In this document: in pieces, positions 29,521-40,158 of the stretch
How the letters are laid out: every line of letters begins with the position of its first letter
Numbering within the stretch: position 1 is the stretch's first letter
Assembly: GCF_006007885.1 (NCBI RefSeq)
Contig: NZ_VCRO01000002.1
Location: forward strand, 1-64,000
DNA from: Alteribacter natronophilus
GTDB taxonomy: Bacteria > Bacillota > Bacilli > Bacillales > Salisediminibacteriaceae
Length of the DNA: 64,000 bases
Direction of reading: 5' to 3'
The notes under the pieces: generated by a model
Databases searched by the model: none
What the model was told of the DNA's origin: nothing
The model's input: the letters and a program-made list of their open reading frames with translations, nothing else
Made by a program: the position numbers and the translations under genes

Positions 29521-30336
29521 ATGGAGTTTTTTGAACTGCTTAAATATATTATTCTCGGTATTATTCAGGGAGCAACCGAGCCCCTTCCTGTTTCATCGAG
29601 CGGGCACTTAAGGATTGTGTCCTACTTTTTCGGTCTGGATGTTCCGGATCTTCATTTTGAAATCTTTGTGAACGGCGCATCCCTCGTGGCGGTATTTATC
29701 ATTTACCGTAAGGATCTGATCGAGCTTGCTGCGGGTGCGATTAACTATGTGAGAAAGCCGAAGGAATACGATAAGGAACCGTTCCGGTTTACGCTCCTTC
29801 TCATTCTCGGTACGATTCCGGCTGTAATCGGTGGACTGTTCCTTTATGACTTTATCGGCGGGGAGCTTACACACATCCGCAATGTCGGTTTTGCCCTCCT
29901 GATTACCGGTGTGGCCCTCTGGCTCATCAGAAATCTTCGCGGTCACAAAAAAGAGCCGCAGATTACGGTGTTTGATACGATTATTATCGGTCTTGCCCAG
30001 ACACTGGCCCTGGCACCGGGGATCAGCCGCTCCGGAGCAACCATTGTTGCCGCACTGGCCCGTAAAATTGAGCCGGAAACAGCGCTGAAGTTCAGCTTCT
30101 TCCTCTCCATTCCGGTAAGTATTGGAAGTCTGGTGTTTGATCTGAGAAGGATTTATGAAGCGATCACTACTCCCGGTATGGTCGCATACTACATCGTGGC
30201 GTTCACTGTGGCGCTTATTGTGTCCATTTTTGCGATTAAACTGCTGATTAACATGGTCACCAGGGGTAAACTGCTTTATTTTGCAATCTACTGTTTTGTA
30301 ATGGCAGGTATTCTTATTATCAGCCAGATGATCTGA
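29521..30336 (+). CDS. uppP: Undecaprenyl-diphosphatase UppP (BacA family)
   Basis: A 271-aa membrane enzyme that dephosphorylates undecaprenyl pyrophosphate to recycle the lipid carrier of cell-wall synthesis; overproduction confers bacitracin resistance. The two BacA signature regions are present: EPLPVSSSGH (residues 20-29) and PGISRSGAT. About eight membrane segments. ATG 29521 is preceded by GAGGAG; the longer open frame has no family homology. It is monocistronic between its own promoter and a hairpin. Confidence 0.93.
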   Translation: MEFFELLKYIILGIIQGATEPLPVSSSGHLRIVSYFFGLDVPDLHFEIFVNGASLVAVFIIYRKDLIELAAGAINYVRKPKEYDKEPFRFTLLLILGTIPAVIGGLFLYDFIGGELTHIRNVGFALLITGVALWLIRNLRGHKKEPQITVFDTIIIGLAQTLALAPGISRSGATIVAALARKIEPETALKFSFFLSIPVSIGSLVFDLRRIYEAITTPGMVAYYIVAFTVALIVSIFAIKLLINMVTRGKLLYFAIYCFVMAGILIISQMI

Positions 30337-30348
30337 TATTTTTATAAA

Positions 30349-30399
30349 GGCCGTTCCCGAAAGTATCTCACCATATGCTTTTGGGGGCGGTCTTCCTGC
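30349..30399 (+). terminator. uppP terminator
   Basis: GGCCGTTCCC and GGGGGCGGTC, with AAAG/CTTT extending the stem, pair around a loop and are followed by a short TT run. The weak T-tract lowers confidence. Confidence 0.45.
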
Positions 30400-30410
30400 A
30401 TACGGGCATC

Positions 30411-30439
30411 TTTGTTCTTTACTTTTGTCGTGCTACAAT
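30411..30439 (+). promoter_or_regulatory. yybS-gdpP operon promoter
   Basis: TACAAT (30434-30439) with the extended TGC, and TTTGTT 17 bp upstream, lie about 50 bp before yybS. Confidence 0.55.
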
Positions 30440-30487
30440 AGGATTCGGTACTGATGGAAACTATTCTTGAAACGAGGGAACATTGTA

Positions 30488-31420
30488 ATGAAAGAAAAAA
30501 ATCCGTTAAGGGACGGATCGATATATCTGGGGATCTACATTGGCCTGATTCTTATTTCACTTTTTGTACCGGTAATGGGGCTGCTCAGTCTTGTGCTGCT
30601 GCCGGTTCCTTTTATTATTTTTACGAAACGTCACGGCCTTGGGGCAGGCACTTTTCTGCTCACTGTCAGTTTTGTGATTCTGCTGATTCTGGCGCTGCCT
30701 CTTGCGGTGGTGACCACGATTACATTTGCCGCTTCCGGGGTGGTGATTGGTGAGCTTTACAGGAGAGGGAAAGACGCCTTTACCGTTCTTCTTGGTGGTT
30801 CACTGACGTTTACAGCAGCACTGCTCCTGAATTTTGCCGGAAGTGTTACGATCCTGGATATTCATCCTGTTTACGCCCTGCAGAATGTCCTTCGTGAGTC
30901 CATGGAAACAACTGAAGAAATGATGGGGATTTTCGGCGATCAGGGGGATGCCCTTGGTGAGGCGATGGCCGTTATTGAAAATCTGCCTCTTCTTACACCG
31001 GCGCTTATTATTTTTATTGGGGTTGGCCTCGCTTTTACCACTCAGTGGCTCGGGTCTCTCGTGATCCGGAAAATGAAAGAAGAGGTGAGTACGTTCCCGC
31101 CACTCAGGGAATGGAGTTTTCCGAAGGCTTTTATCTGGTATTATCTTCTTATGATTATCGTCACGTTAATTGGAGTTGAAGCAGGAACGGCTGTGGATAC
31201 CGTGCTGCAGAACCTGCGTCCGATCCTTGAGACGGTAATGATTATCCAGGGATTTGCTTTTATATTTTACTTTTTCCACTCAAAAAAGATTACGATGGCG
31301 CTGCCGGTCATGATTCTTATTGGCGCCCTGGTTTTTCCGTTTATACTGTATCTCGTACGCATCTTAGGTATAATTGATTTAGGATTTGACCTGCGGAAAC
31401 GACTGGACTCAAAGAGGTAG
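30488..31420 (+). CDS. yybS: YybS family membrane protein (DUF2232)
   Basis: A 310-aa integral membrane protein with about eight helices. Family and position (directly before gdpP-rplI) match YybS of B. subtilis, whose function is unknown; DUF2232 proteins resemble small-molecule (ECF-S-like) transport subunits. ATG 30488 is chosen because GAGGGA lies 8 bp upstream; a TTG seven codons earlier lacks a site. It is separated from gdpP by 12 bp. Confidence 0.88.
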   Translation: MKEKNPLRDGSIYLGIYIGLILISLFVPVMGLLSLVLLPVPFIIFTKRHGLGAGTFLLTVSFVILLILALPLAVVTTITFAASGVVIGELYRRGKDAFTVLLGGSLTFTAALLLNFAGSVTILDIHPVYALQNVLRESMETTEEMMGIFGDQGDALGEAMAVIENLPLLTPALIIFIGVGLAFTTQWLGSLVIRKMKEEVSTFPPLREWSFPKAFIWYYLLMIIVTLIGVEAGTAVDTVLQNLRPILETVMIIQGFAFIFYFFHSKKITMALPVMILIGALVFPFILYLVRILGIIDLGFDLRKRLDSKR

Positions 31421-31432
31421 GAGTTGTGACGA

Positions 31433-33403
31433 ATGCCTAATTTCCTGACAAGACGGTGGTATGGCTATCATGCCGTTGTCCTGCTCGCAATAGCAATCCT
31501 GTTATCGGGGATTCTGACATATTACCAGTGGCAGCTCGGTGCTGCCGGATTTCTCCTGACCGGAGGAGCAGTTTTTTATGCTGTCCAGGCAAGAGCCCGG
31601 TTTGAAAAAGAGCTCACAGACTATGTGAATACGCTGACTTACAGGGTGAATAAAGCAGGAGAAGAGGCGGTTACCAGACTGCCGATCGGGATGGTTCTCT
31701 ATAATGAAGAAGGAATTATACAATGGGTAAATCCCTACATGGCGGCCCTAATGGCCAATGAAACGCTGGGGGAGCCGCTGAGTGTTATTTCGGAAGACCT
31801 GTCCGAAATGATGGAGGAAGATGAGCAGGAATTCCTTCTTACACTCGGTTCAAGGAAGTACCGCGTTGTAAGTGAAAGGAACGAGCGGCTGCTTTACTTC
31901 TTCAATGCAACGGAAGAACAGGAAATAAAGGAGCTTTTCGAGCGGGATAAAACCGTAATCGGGCTCGTTTTCCTCGACAATTACGACGAAGTCACACAGG
32001 GGATGGAAGATCAGCTGAGAAGCCGTCTTCTAACAAAAGTGACAGACGTACTCAACTCATGGTCCAGGGAGCAGGACATTTTCCTCAGGCGCATTAATTC
32101 GGATCGTTTTATTGCCATTTTTAATGAAGATGCACTGTATAATCTGGAGCAGTCCCGTTTTACCCTTCTTGATGAAGTTCGTGACGTGACAGCCCGTGAA
32201 AAAGTCTCCCTGACACTCAGTATAGGGATCGGGAGCGGACACTCGTCCCCCCGGGAGCTGGGCGCACTGGCCCAGTCCAGTCTTGATCTTGCCCTCGGCC
32301 GGGGAGGGGACCAGGTTGCCATCAAACAGGCTAACGGAAAAGTCCGTTTTTACGGTGGGAAATCCAATGCTGTCGAAAAGCGGACCCGCGTCAGGGCCAG
32401 GGTTATTTCCCACGCCATCCGTGATTTTGTAAAGGAAAGTGACCGTGTCATTGTGATGGGGCATAAAAATCCCGATATGGATGCCATCGGGGCGGCCATC
32501 GGCATGCTGAAGATTGCCCAGGTGAACAATAAGGATGCGTTTATCGTTCTGGATCCGGATAACGTTAACCACAGTGTTCATAAGCTTCTTGAGGCGATTC
32601 AGGATCATGACGATCTCTGGGCCAACTTTATTACCCCCGAGGAAGCCAGGGAGGAGATGACAGAGGATACGCTCCTTGTTGTTGTGGATACACACAAGCC
32701 AAGCCTCTGTATCGATGCCAAGCTTCTTGACCGGGTTGAGAGAGTCATTGTAATCGACCATCACAGAAGGGGCGAGGAGTTCATTGAGGACGCTGTACTC
32801 GTGTATATGGAGCCTTATGCTTCCTCAACAGCGGAACTTGTAACAGAGCTTCTGGAATACCAGCCTAACCACCCGAAGCTGGATGTGCTGGAAGCCACAG
32901 CTCTTCTGTCAGGAATTATAGTGGATACGAAAAGTTTTGCGATCCGTACAGGATCCCGTACTTTTGATGCAGCGAGCTACCTTAAAGCACAGGGGGCGGA
33001 TACAACGCTTGTTCAGAGGCTCATGAAAGAGGATCTTGATCATTATGTGCGCAGGGCGAAACTTGTGGAAAGTGCCAGTATTTATACAGCAGGAACAGCC
33101 ATAGCGGTAGGGGAAGAGAACCAGTCCTACAACCAGGTTCTCATTGCCCAGGCTGCTGACACCCTGCTTACAATGAATAACGTTGTAGCCTCATTCGTCA
33201 TTTCCGAGCTGGACGACGGGCGGATCAGTATCAGTGCACGCTCACTCGGTGATGTAAACGTACAGGTGATTATGGAAAATATGAATGGCGGCGGCCACCT
33301 GACAAACGCCGCCACCCAGCTGACCGGCATGAGCCTGTCAGAAGCAGAAGAACTGCTGAAGGAAAAAATCGATGATTATTTTGAAGGGGGAGAAACGTCA
33401 TGA
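31433..33403 (+). CDS. gdpP: Cyclic-di-AMP phosphodiesterase GdpP
   Basis: GdpP hydrolyses cyclic di-AMP and so tunes potassium/osmolyte uptake and cell-wall stress responses. The 656-aa protein has two N-terminal membrane helices (about 13-52), a degenerate PAS sensor (about 80-155), a degenerate GGDEF domain (about 170-305) and the catalytic DHH/DHHA1 module. In the latter [11 protein letters not shown] starts at residue 343, DHHRR follows further on, and [11 protein letters not shown] is near the C-terminus. The gene overlaps rplI by 4 bp. Confidence 0.97.
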   Translation: MPNFLTRRWYGYHAVVLLAIAILLSGILTYYQWQLGAAGFLLTGGAVFYAVQARARFEKELTDYVNTLTYRVNKAGEEAVTRLPIGMVLYNEEGIIQWVNPYMAALMANETLGEPLSVISEDLSEMMEEDEQEFLLTLGSRKYRVVSERNERLLYFFNATEEQEIKELFERDKTVIGLVFLDNYDEVTQGMEDQLRSRLLTKVTDVLNSWSREQDIFLRRINSDRFIAIFNEDALYNLEQSRFTLLDEVRDVTAREKVSLTLSIGIGSGHSSPRELGALAQSSLDLALGRGGDQVAIKQANGKVRFYGGKSNAVEKRTRVRARVISHAIRDFVKESDRVIVMGHKNPDMDAIGAAIGMLKIAQVNNKDAFIVLDPDNVNHSVHKLLEAIQDHDDLWANFITPEEAREEMTEDTLLVVVDTHKPSLCIDAKLLDRVERVIVIDHHRRGEEFIEDAVLVYMEPYASSTAELVTELLEYQPNHPKLDVLEATALLSGIIVDTKSFAIRTGSRTFDAASYLKAQGADTTLVQRLMKEDLDHYVRRAKLVESASIYTAGTAIAVGEENQSYNQVLIAQAADTLLTMNNVVASFVISELDDGRISISARSLGDVNVQVIMENMNGGGHLTNAATQLTGMSLSEAEELLKEKIDDYFEGGETS

Positions 33404-33843
33404 AAGTAATTTTTCTGCAGGACGTAAAAGGTAAAGGTAAAAAAGGAGAAGTAAAAAACGTGGCAGAAGGCTACGCCCGCAACTACCTCCTGAAAAACAA
33501 TCTTGCCGTGGAAGCCAGCAAGGGGAATATGAAAGATCTTGAAATGAAAAAGGAAAGCCAGAACAAAAAAGCCGAACAGGAATTAAAGGATGCCGAAGCT
33601 TTCAAGGAAAAGCTCGAAAATACTACGGTGGAGCTGAAAGCCAAAGCCGGTGAGGGTGGCAGACTGTTCGGAGCTGTTACGAGCAAGCAGATTGCCGAAA
33701 CACTCAAGAAGATGAAAATGAAAGTCGATAAACGCAAAATAGAGCTCGATGAGCCGATCCGCGCACTCGGTTACAGAAACGTGGACATTAAAGTTCACCC
33801 TAAAGTAACCGCCACTGTAAAAGTGCATGTGACGGAAGAGTAA
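33400..33843 (+). CDS. rplI: 50S ribosomal protein L9
   Basis: A 147-aa two-domain L9: N-terminal rRNA-binding domain ([19 protein letters not shown]), the long charged connecting helix (about 41-75) and the C-terminal domain. ATG overlaps the gdpP stop by 4 bp (ATGA), so it is translationally coupled to gdpP. Confidence 0.97.
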   Translation: MKVIFLQDVKGKGKKGEVKNVAEGYARNYLLKNNLAVEASKGNMKDLEMKKESQNKKAEQELKDAEAFKEKLENTTVELKAKAGEGGRLFGAVTSKQIAETLKKMKMKVDKRKIELDEPIRALGYRNVDIKVHPKVTATVKVHVTEE

Positions 33844-33954
33844 GTTGAAAGTTAACCGGCATCGCCGCGGAATGCGGGCGAATGACAATTAACGGAGCTT
33901 TTTTTTGTTCAAAGTAACTCTAATAACAGGATAGTAATAAAGGGGGAGTGACGT

Positions 33955-35319
33955 ATGAGCGATTTATTTGCCGACCGCACCCCGCCTCAGAATATCGAAG
34001 CCGAACAAGCCGTGCTTGGTGCCATCTTTATTGATGATGAAGCCATTGTCACGGCTTCTGAACGTCTTGTTCCGGACGATTTTTACCGTGCCGCGCACCA
34101 GCGGATCTATACCGTCATGCTCGCACTTTCCGAAAAAGGAGAGCCGGTGGACCTCGTCACGTGTACGTCCGAACTGCAAACGAGAAAATGGCTCGAGGAA
34201 ATTGGCGGTGTGTCGTATTTAAGTGATCTGGCCAACGCAGTTCCTACTGCGGCCAACGTGGAGTACTACAGCCAGATGGTTGAGGAGAAGTCTCTCCTGA
34301 GACGCCTGATCCGTGTCGCCACCAACATCGCTGCTGACGGCTACGCGGCAGAAGATGAAGTGGATGCCATCCTGAACGAAGCTGAGAAGACCATTCTCGA
34401 AGTTTCACACAAAAAGAATACAAGTGCTTTCAAGGACATTAAGGATGTCCTTGTGGAGGCTTATGATAACATTGAGCATCTGCAGCATCACAGCGGGGAA
34501 ATTACCGGTGTGCCGACTGGCTTTAACGAGCTGGACCGGATGACTGCCGGATTTCAGCGAAATGACCTGATTATTGTAGCTGCCCGTCCATCCGTAGGTA
34601 AGACGGCATTTGCCCTGAATATCAGCCAGAACGTCGCCACCAGGACAGACGAAAACGTGGCGATTTTCAGCCTTGAGATGGGCGCAGAACAGCTGATCAT
34701 GCGTATGCTCTGTGCTGAGGGAAATATTGATGCCCAGCGTCTCCGGACGGGAAAACTCGACGATGAGGACTGGCAGAAGCTGACGATGGCCATGGGAAGC
34801 CTCTCCAAAGCCGGAATCTATATTGATGACACACCTGGTGTAAGAGTGAACGATATCCGGGCCAAGTGCCGGCGCCTTAAGCAGGAAAAAGGGCTCGGCA
34901 TGATTATGATTGACTACCTTCAGCTCATTCAGGGAGATGCCCGGAGCGGGGAAGGACGACAGCAGGAGGTCAGTGAAATCTCCCGTTCCCTCAAGGGTCT
35001 TGCCCGTGAGCTGGAAGTGCCTGTTATCGCTCTTTCCCAGCTGTCCCGTGGAGTGGAATCCCGACAGGACAAACGACCGATGATGAGTGATATCCGTGAA
35101 TCCGGAAGTATCGAGCAGGACGCCGATATCGTTGCCTTCCTGTACCGGGACGATTATTACGATCAGGAATCCGAAAACAAGGACATCATTGAAATTATTA
35201 TTGCCAAACAGCGTAACGGTCCGGTGGGAACGGTGGAGCTTGCATTCGTAAAGGAATACAACAAATTCGTAAATCTTGAACGGCGGTATGACGAGGATAA
35301 TATTCCGCCGGGGGCATAA
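33955..35319 (+). CDS. dnaC: Replicative DNA helicase DnaC (DnaB family)
   Basis: Hexameric 5'-3' fork helicase, called DnaC in Bacillus and DnaB in E. coli. The 454-aa protein has the N-terminal primase-interacting domain (about 8-110), a linker helix, and the RecA-like motor with Walker A ARPSVGKTA and Walker B MIMIDYLQLI, and an arginine-finger region near RRYDEDN. No intein is present. It follows rplI after 111 bp; a T-run at 33899 without a convincing stem leaves termination upstream unclear. Confidence 0.97.
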   Translation: MSDLFADRTPPQNIEAEQAVLGAIFIDDEAIVTASERLVPDDFYRAAHQRIYTVMLALSEKGEPVDLVTCTSELQTRKWLEEIGGVSYLSDLANAVPTAANVEYYSQMVEEKSLLRRLIRVATNIAADGYAAEDEVDAILNEAEKTILEVSHKKNTSAFKDIKDVLVEAYDNIEHLQHHSGEITGVPTGFNELDRMTAGFQRNDLIIVAARPSVGKTAFALNISQNVATRTDENVAIFSLEMGAEQLIMRMLCAEGNIDAQRLRTGKLDDEDWQKLTMAMGSLSKAGIYIDDTPGVRVNDIRAKCRRLKQEKGLGMIMIDYLQLIQGDARSGEGRQQEVSEISRSLKGLARELEVPVIALSQLSRGVESRQDKRPMMSDIRESGSIEQDADIVAFLYRDDYYDQESENKDIIEIIIAKQRNGPVGTVELAFVKEYNKFVNLERRYDEDNIPPGA

Positions 35320-35321
35320 TA

Positions 35322-35357
35322 AGGACTGCCGTCTTTTCTCCGGAAAGGGCGGTTTTT
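35322..35357 (+). terminator. dnaC terminator
   Basis: ACTGCCGTCTTTTCTC and GGAAAGGGCGGT form an imperfect stem followed by TTTTTT. Confidence 0.5.
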
Positions 35358-35414
35358 TCAATGTCCGGGAAAGACTTATCGCAGATGCACATGTTTCGCT
35401 CTACCGAGCGTGTC

Positions 35415-35459
35415 AATTACGAACGAAAAATATGATGTATTTTGAAAATGTTCGTCTTT
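35415..35459. promoter_or_regulatory. PurR operator (pair of PurBoxes) for purA
   Basis: ATTACGAACG at 35416-35425 and the inverted copy AATGTTCGTCTTT at 35447-35459 each contain the CGAAC core of the Bacillus PurBox. They are divergently arranged with about 17 bp between boxes, immediately upstream of the purA promoter. This matches known PurR operators in layout. Confidence 0.7.
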
Positions 35460-35462
35460 CAG

Positions 35463-35491
35463 TTGACCTTCATTAAAACTGCTGATAAACT
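35463..35491 (+). promoter_or_regulatory. purA promoter
   Basis: TTGACC (35463-35468), a 17-bp spacer and TAAACT (35486-35491) lie just after the PurBoxes. The leader is about 75 nt. Confidence 0.75.
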
Positions 35492-35545
35492 TACACTGGT
35501 TTCATGAAAAAAAGCGTTCAGGGAACGTTATGTAATACATGATAA

Positions 35546-36859
<1,314 letters not shown>

Positions 36860-36871
36860 TAAGGATACTTT

Positions 36872-36906
36872 TTGCGACCCGGTCAGACATGGCCGGGTTG
36901 TACTGT
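36872..36906 (+). terminator. Possible purA terminator
   Basis: ACCCGG and CCGGGT pair around a loop, followed by a weak TTGTACTGTT. The T-tract is poor. Confidence 0.4.
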
Positions 36907-37069
36907 TATTTACAGACCCGTTCAGGATTAGCCTGTCTGCATTCCGGGTATGAAATTTTTATACACCTGCAGATCAGGAAGTAATGCCTTGATTTTCATG
37001 CAGGGATCCGTTATGGTTATTAAGGAAATAGAAACCTTTCAGTTTTTCAAAAAAAGTTTCAAAAAGGTA

Positions 37070-37098
37070 TTGCAAATGTATTCTAACGGTGATATTAT
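37070..37098 (+). promoter_or_regulatory. tRNA operon promoter P1
   Basis: TTGCAA (37070-37075) and TATTAT (37093-37098) are separated by 17 bp, 20 bp upstream of tRNA-Lys. Confidence 0.7.
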
Positions 37099-37118
37099 AT
37101 TCCTTGTCGCCAAGAGAT

Positions 37119-37194
37119 GAGCCATTAGCTCAGTTGGTAGAGCATCTGACTTTTAATCAGAGGGTCGAAGGTTCGAGTCCTTCATGGCTCACCA
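37119..37194 (+). tRNA. tRNA-Lys (anticodon TTT)
   Basis: A 76-nt cloverleaf with encoded CCA. GAGCCAT pairs with ATGGCTC in the acceptor stem; the anticodon loop reads CTTTTAA; the T-loop has GGTTCGAGTCC. First tRNA of a six-gene cluster. Confidence 0.97.
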
Positions 37195-37207
37195 TTTTCA
37201 TCTTTTT

Positions 37208-37282
37208 GGCCCGTTGGTCAAGTGGTTAAGACACCGCCCTTTCACGGCGGTAACACGGGTTCGAATCCCGTACGGGTCACCA
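37208..37282 (+). tRNA. tRNA-Glu (anticodon TTC)
   Basis: 75 nt including CCA. Acceptor GGCCCGT pairs with ACGGGTC; anticodon loop CTTTCAC; T-loop GGTTCGAATCC. Confidence 0.97.
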
Positions 37283-37295
37283 TTTTAATTTACAC

Positions 37296-37324
37296 TTGCT
37301 TTTCCAGAAAGCATGAGGTATAAT
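37296..37324 (+). promoter_or_regulatory. Internal tRNA promoter P2
   Basis: TTGCTT (37296-37301), a 17-bp spacer and a perfect TATAAT (37319-37324) lie between tRNA-Glu and the initiator tRNA, about 80 bp upstream of the latter. Confidence 0.7.
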
Positions 37325-37408
37325 TATCTTTGTTGCTTCACATACTGTAGAGGTAACGGTGGTTTGCACGACATCATTGAATAGCATCGTCCGTATGCTA
37401 TGTAACGG

Positions 37409-37485
<77 letters not shown>

Positions 37486-37570
37486 ATTAATTTAAAATGA
37501 CGCGCCTGTTATTTTTTTTGCAAAAAACTGGACAGGCACTCGTTTAATAGAATATGAATTTACATAGTAT

Positions 37571-37646
37571 GGTCCCGTGGTGTAGCGGTTAACATGCCTG
37601 CCTGTCACGCAGGAGATCGCCGGTTCGATCCCGGTCGGGACCGCCA
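37571..37646 (+). tRNA. tRNA-Asp (anticodon GTC)
   Basis: 76 nt with encoded CCA. Acceptor GGTCCCG pairs with CGGGACC; anticodon loop CTGTCAC. Confidence 0.97.
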
Positions 37647-37650
37647 GTGT

Positions 37651-37726
<76 letters not shown>

Positions 37727-37737
37727 TTTTTTTATAC

Positions 37738-37813
<76 letters not shown>

Positions 37814-37824
37814 TACATAAAGAC

Positions 37825-37861
37825 AAACTGTTCTTCGAAAAGAAGGACAGTTTTTTTATTT
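37825..37861 (+). terminator. tRNA operon terminator
   Basis: AACTGTTCTTC GAAA AGAAGGACAGTT is followed by a long T-tract. A family-2 mobile element is inserted in the end of that T-tract. Confidence 0.88.
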
Positions 37862-38124
37862 AGCTTTTTTCGTAAAGATTGTTGCTATTGGTATTAATTA
37901 TTAAGAGCGAAAGGCCGCGACTCCAGAGGGAAAAGCAACAGCCGAAGACCCTGCAGGGACGAGCGTTTACATCGTGAGTTCGCTTCGAGCTGCTTCGACG
38001 CAGACGCTTCGGTGCGTTTCGGGGAGAGGAAGAAGCACGATAACCTCTCTGTTGGCTGAGGTACTGCCCCGCGGCAAGCGTCGGTCTGCAGCGTAGAAAA
38101 ACAACAATCTTTCAGAAAACAGCC
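37862..38124 (+). mobile_element. MITE-like element, family 2, long copy
   Basis: A 263-bp element with inverted ends of about 24 bp (right end reversed reads GGCTGTTTTCTGAAAGATTG; left AGCTTTTTTCGTAAAGATTG). A perfect 8-bp target duplication TTTTATTT flanks it (37854-37861 and 38125-38132). It has no gene. Its interior (37949-38001) matches about 50 bp inside family-1 copy A in the opposite orientation, with roughly four mismatches. The insertion lies in the T-tract of the tRNA operon terminator. Confidence 0.88.
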
Positions 38125-38132
38125 TTTTATTT

Positions 38133-38389
38133 ACACCGGACTTACTGGACTGTATTGCAGCCAGCACGGTGCCCCGGAAATTCTCCCCCAGTTCTGCCCC
38201 CGGCCCTCTCCCACTTATAGATTCATCACCGATAAACATGGCAGAAGGTACCACGATTACTACAATTGCATTACAAAGTGCCTGCCCTCCACACGCCTTC
38301 TTTTTCCTATGGTAAGATAGCCGCGGTATGAAATAGGACAATAGAACCATTTAGCAATACAGCCATATTTATGCAGCAGGAGGAACAGT
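38133..38389. other. Upstream region of the M23 endopeptidase gene
   Basis: About 260 bp without a gene. It contains a WalR-box-like direct repeat at 38259-38275. A TAAGAT with the extended TGG at about 38312-38317 could be a -10, but no good -35 was found. Confidence 0.4.
38259..38275 (-). promoter_or_regulatory. Candidate WalR-binding site
   Basis: On the minus strand TGTAAT GCAAT TGTAGT matches the WalR direct-repeat consensus TGTWAH-N5-TGTWAH at 11 of 12 positions. It lies 115 bp upstream of a cell-wall endopeptidase gene that is next to walR itself. Assigned by similarity. Confidence 0.5.
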
Positions 38390-39832
38390 ATGCAGAAAAA
38401 AACTTCACGATATAAAAGCAGTAACCGTGTCATGTTGGCAGCAGCACTTTTATTCACCGCTGTTTTGTTCAGGAGTGCGGATACCGGTGTGAGCGCCTAC
38501 CACGATGATAGCCTGGAGGACGATCAGAACGAAGGAATTCAGACGATTTATCACGTAAATTACGGTGATGAGCGCATCGGCTTCACGGATAATCAGGAAG
38601 CGGTGGAGAAACTGATTGCCGATAAGTTTGAGGAAGCAGAGGAAGAGTACGAAGATCTCTCTTTAACTACATATAAGGACATTGACATTATACCGGAACG
38701 GGTATTCCAGGTGCGGACGCTGAACCAGGTGACACTGGAAAAGCTGGAGGACGAAATTCACATAAAAGCTGAAGCCGTAAAAGTGTCAGTGGACGGGGAA
38801 AAAGTGGGATTTGCGGATGTGGGAGACGACCCTTCCGATGTAAAACGAGCCGTTCTTTCAACTATCGCCGATGAAGAAGCGGTGGATGCTTATCTGGAAG
38901 GGGAGCATGAAACCGGCTCCGGGAGTACGACACTTGAGAAGGTCAGGTTCTCAGGGGACATCGAAACAGAGCGGGTCCTTGCTGACCCCCGGGATGTACT
39001 GGATGAAGAGGAGCTTGCAGACTTACTGATGACAGGTGCTGCAGAAGAAGTGGAATACGAAGTTCAGGAAGGGGATGTGCCCGGCAGGATCGCGAGTACC
39101 CATGAGGTGTCCCTGGCCAGCCTCATCAAACTGAACGACAGTCTTGAAGATGAGGATTCATTCATTCACAAGGGGCAGAAGCTCACTCTGGAAGAACCAG
39201 GGCCTCTGCTGGAAGTGGAAGTTGAAATGCTTGTAAAAGAAACGTCCGAGATTCCCTTTGACACAGAAACCAAAGAAGACAGCTCCTTAACGGAAGGCAC
39301 AACCGAAGTGGAACAGGCCGGAACTGAAGGAGAAAAAGTGGAAGAAAAAAGAATTGTTATTGTGAACGGAGAAGAAGTGGAATCTGAAACACTGGATGAA
39401 GAGACCCTTACGGAGCCGGAAAAGCGGATTGTGCTGGAAGGAACCGCTTCGCCGAACAGTGGCAGTCTCGAGTGGCCGGCAGTGGGAGGTTACATCTCAA
39501 GCCACAAAGGAATGCGCTGGGGCCGAATGCACAAAGGCATAGATATAGCCCGGCCGTCCAGTCACGAAATTAAAGCAGCCCATGGGGGTACCGTGGAGTC
39601 TGCCGGGTATGAGAACGGATACGGCAATACGGTACGGATTAAAGACGGGAGCGGGATGGAAACTGTCTATGCCCACCTGGAAAGCATCGATGTAAATACC
39701 GGTCAGTCCGTTTCCAGAGGGGAGGAAATCGGTATTATGGGTGAGACAGGTACAGCTACCGGTGTGCACCTCCATTTTGAAGTCTATGAAAATGGAGATC
39801 TGAAGGATCCGATGGATTACCTGGACTATTAA
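38390..39832 (+). CDS. Secreted LysM-G5-M23 cell-wall endopeptidase
   Basis: A 480-aa exported protein. After a signal peptide (about 1-36) there is a long acidic N-terminal region, a LysM domain (about 222-267) that binds peptidoglycan, a G5 domain (about 273-350), and a C-terminal peptidase M23 (about 360-478). The zinc ligands and catalytic residues are visible: H381 and D385 in HKGIDIA, H429, and HLH at 460-462. It probably cleaves peptide cross-links in the wall. Lying directly upstream of walRK, with a WalR-like box in front, it is a likely WalR target. The very acidic composition fits a salt-exposed protein. Confidence 0.9.
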   Translation: MQKKTSRYKSSNRVMLAAALLFTAVLFRSADTGVSAYHDDSLEDDQNEGIQTIYHVNYGDERIGFTDNQEAVEKLIADKFEEAEEEYEDLSLTTYKDIDIIPERVFQVRTLNQVTLEKLEDEIHIKAEAVKVSVDGEKVGFADVGDDPSDVKRAVLSTIADEEAVDAYLEGEHETGSGSTTLEKVRFSGDIETERVLADPRDVLDEEELADLLMTGAAEEVEYEVQEGDVPGRIASTHEVSLASLIKLNDSLEDEDSFIHKGQKLTLEEPGPLLEVEVEMLVKETSEIPFDTETKEDSSLTEGTTEVEQAGTEGEKVEEKRIVIVNGEEVESETLDEETLTEPEKRIVLEGTASPNSGSLEWPAVGGYISSHKGMRWGRMHKGIDIARPSSHEIKAAHGGTVESAGYENGYGNTVRIKDGSGMETVYAHLESIDVNTGQSVSRGEEIGIMGETGTATGVHLHFEVYENGDLKDPMDYLDY

Positions 39833-39850
39833 TTTATGAACAGAAGAAAT

Positions 39851-39896
39851 GTACAAGTCGCTTTTTCCCTTTCCGGGGAAGGGCGGCTTTTTTATG
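39851..39896 (+). terminator. M23 gene terminator
   Basis: AAGTCGC..TTCCC and GGGAA..GCGGCTT form an imperfect stem followed by TTTTTT, 20 bp after the stop codon. Confidence 0.7.
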
Positions 39897-40058
39897 GAAA
39901 AAGGTCCTGAATTACCAGTGTTGTGCAGTTTTATCCCTGATTCCAACTGTGATAGAATAGAAGAAGGTACGTGTAAACTAGTGCCTGCACAATACAGATT
40001 TACACAGAATAGACAAGTATGCGCCCGGAAGGACCGCATGGCATGCATATTTTCCATA

Positions 40059-40158
40059 AACTGTTTTCGGATGAATTGCTGCTTTCCACAAAATAATCTA
40101 TGGAGCGGAAAGCGTCCGCCTGCAGCGGAACAAAACAGCAGTCTATCCGAAGAGAGCT
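40059..40158 (+). mobile_element. MITE-like element, family 2, short copy
   Basis: A 100-bp element. The left end AACTGTTTTCGG and right end CCGAAGAGAGCT are inverted with a few mismatches. A perfect 8-bp target duplication TTTCCATA flanks it (40051-40058 and 40159-40166). The interior contains GCGTCCGCCTGCAGCGGAAC, shared with other copies. It lies in the leader region upstream of walR. Between it and walR (40167-40324) I see no clear promoter. Confidence 0.85.

Noticed and set aside
33840-33910. Terminator between rplI and dnaC
   Set aside because: A run of eight T exists at about 33899, but the preceding CGCCGC/GCGGGCG hairpin is too far from it to form a standard terminator.
37518-37553. 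Third internal promoter before tRNA-Asp
   Set aside because: TTGCAA is present, but the nearest -10-like hexamers are spaced 19 or 24 bp away and match poorly.
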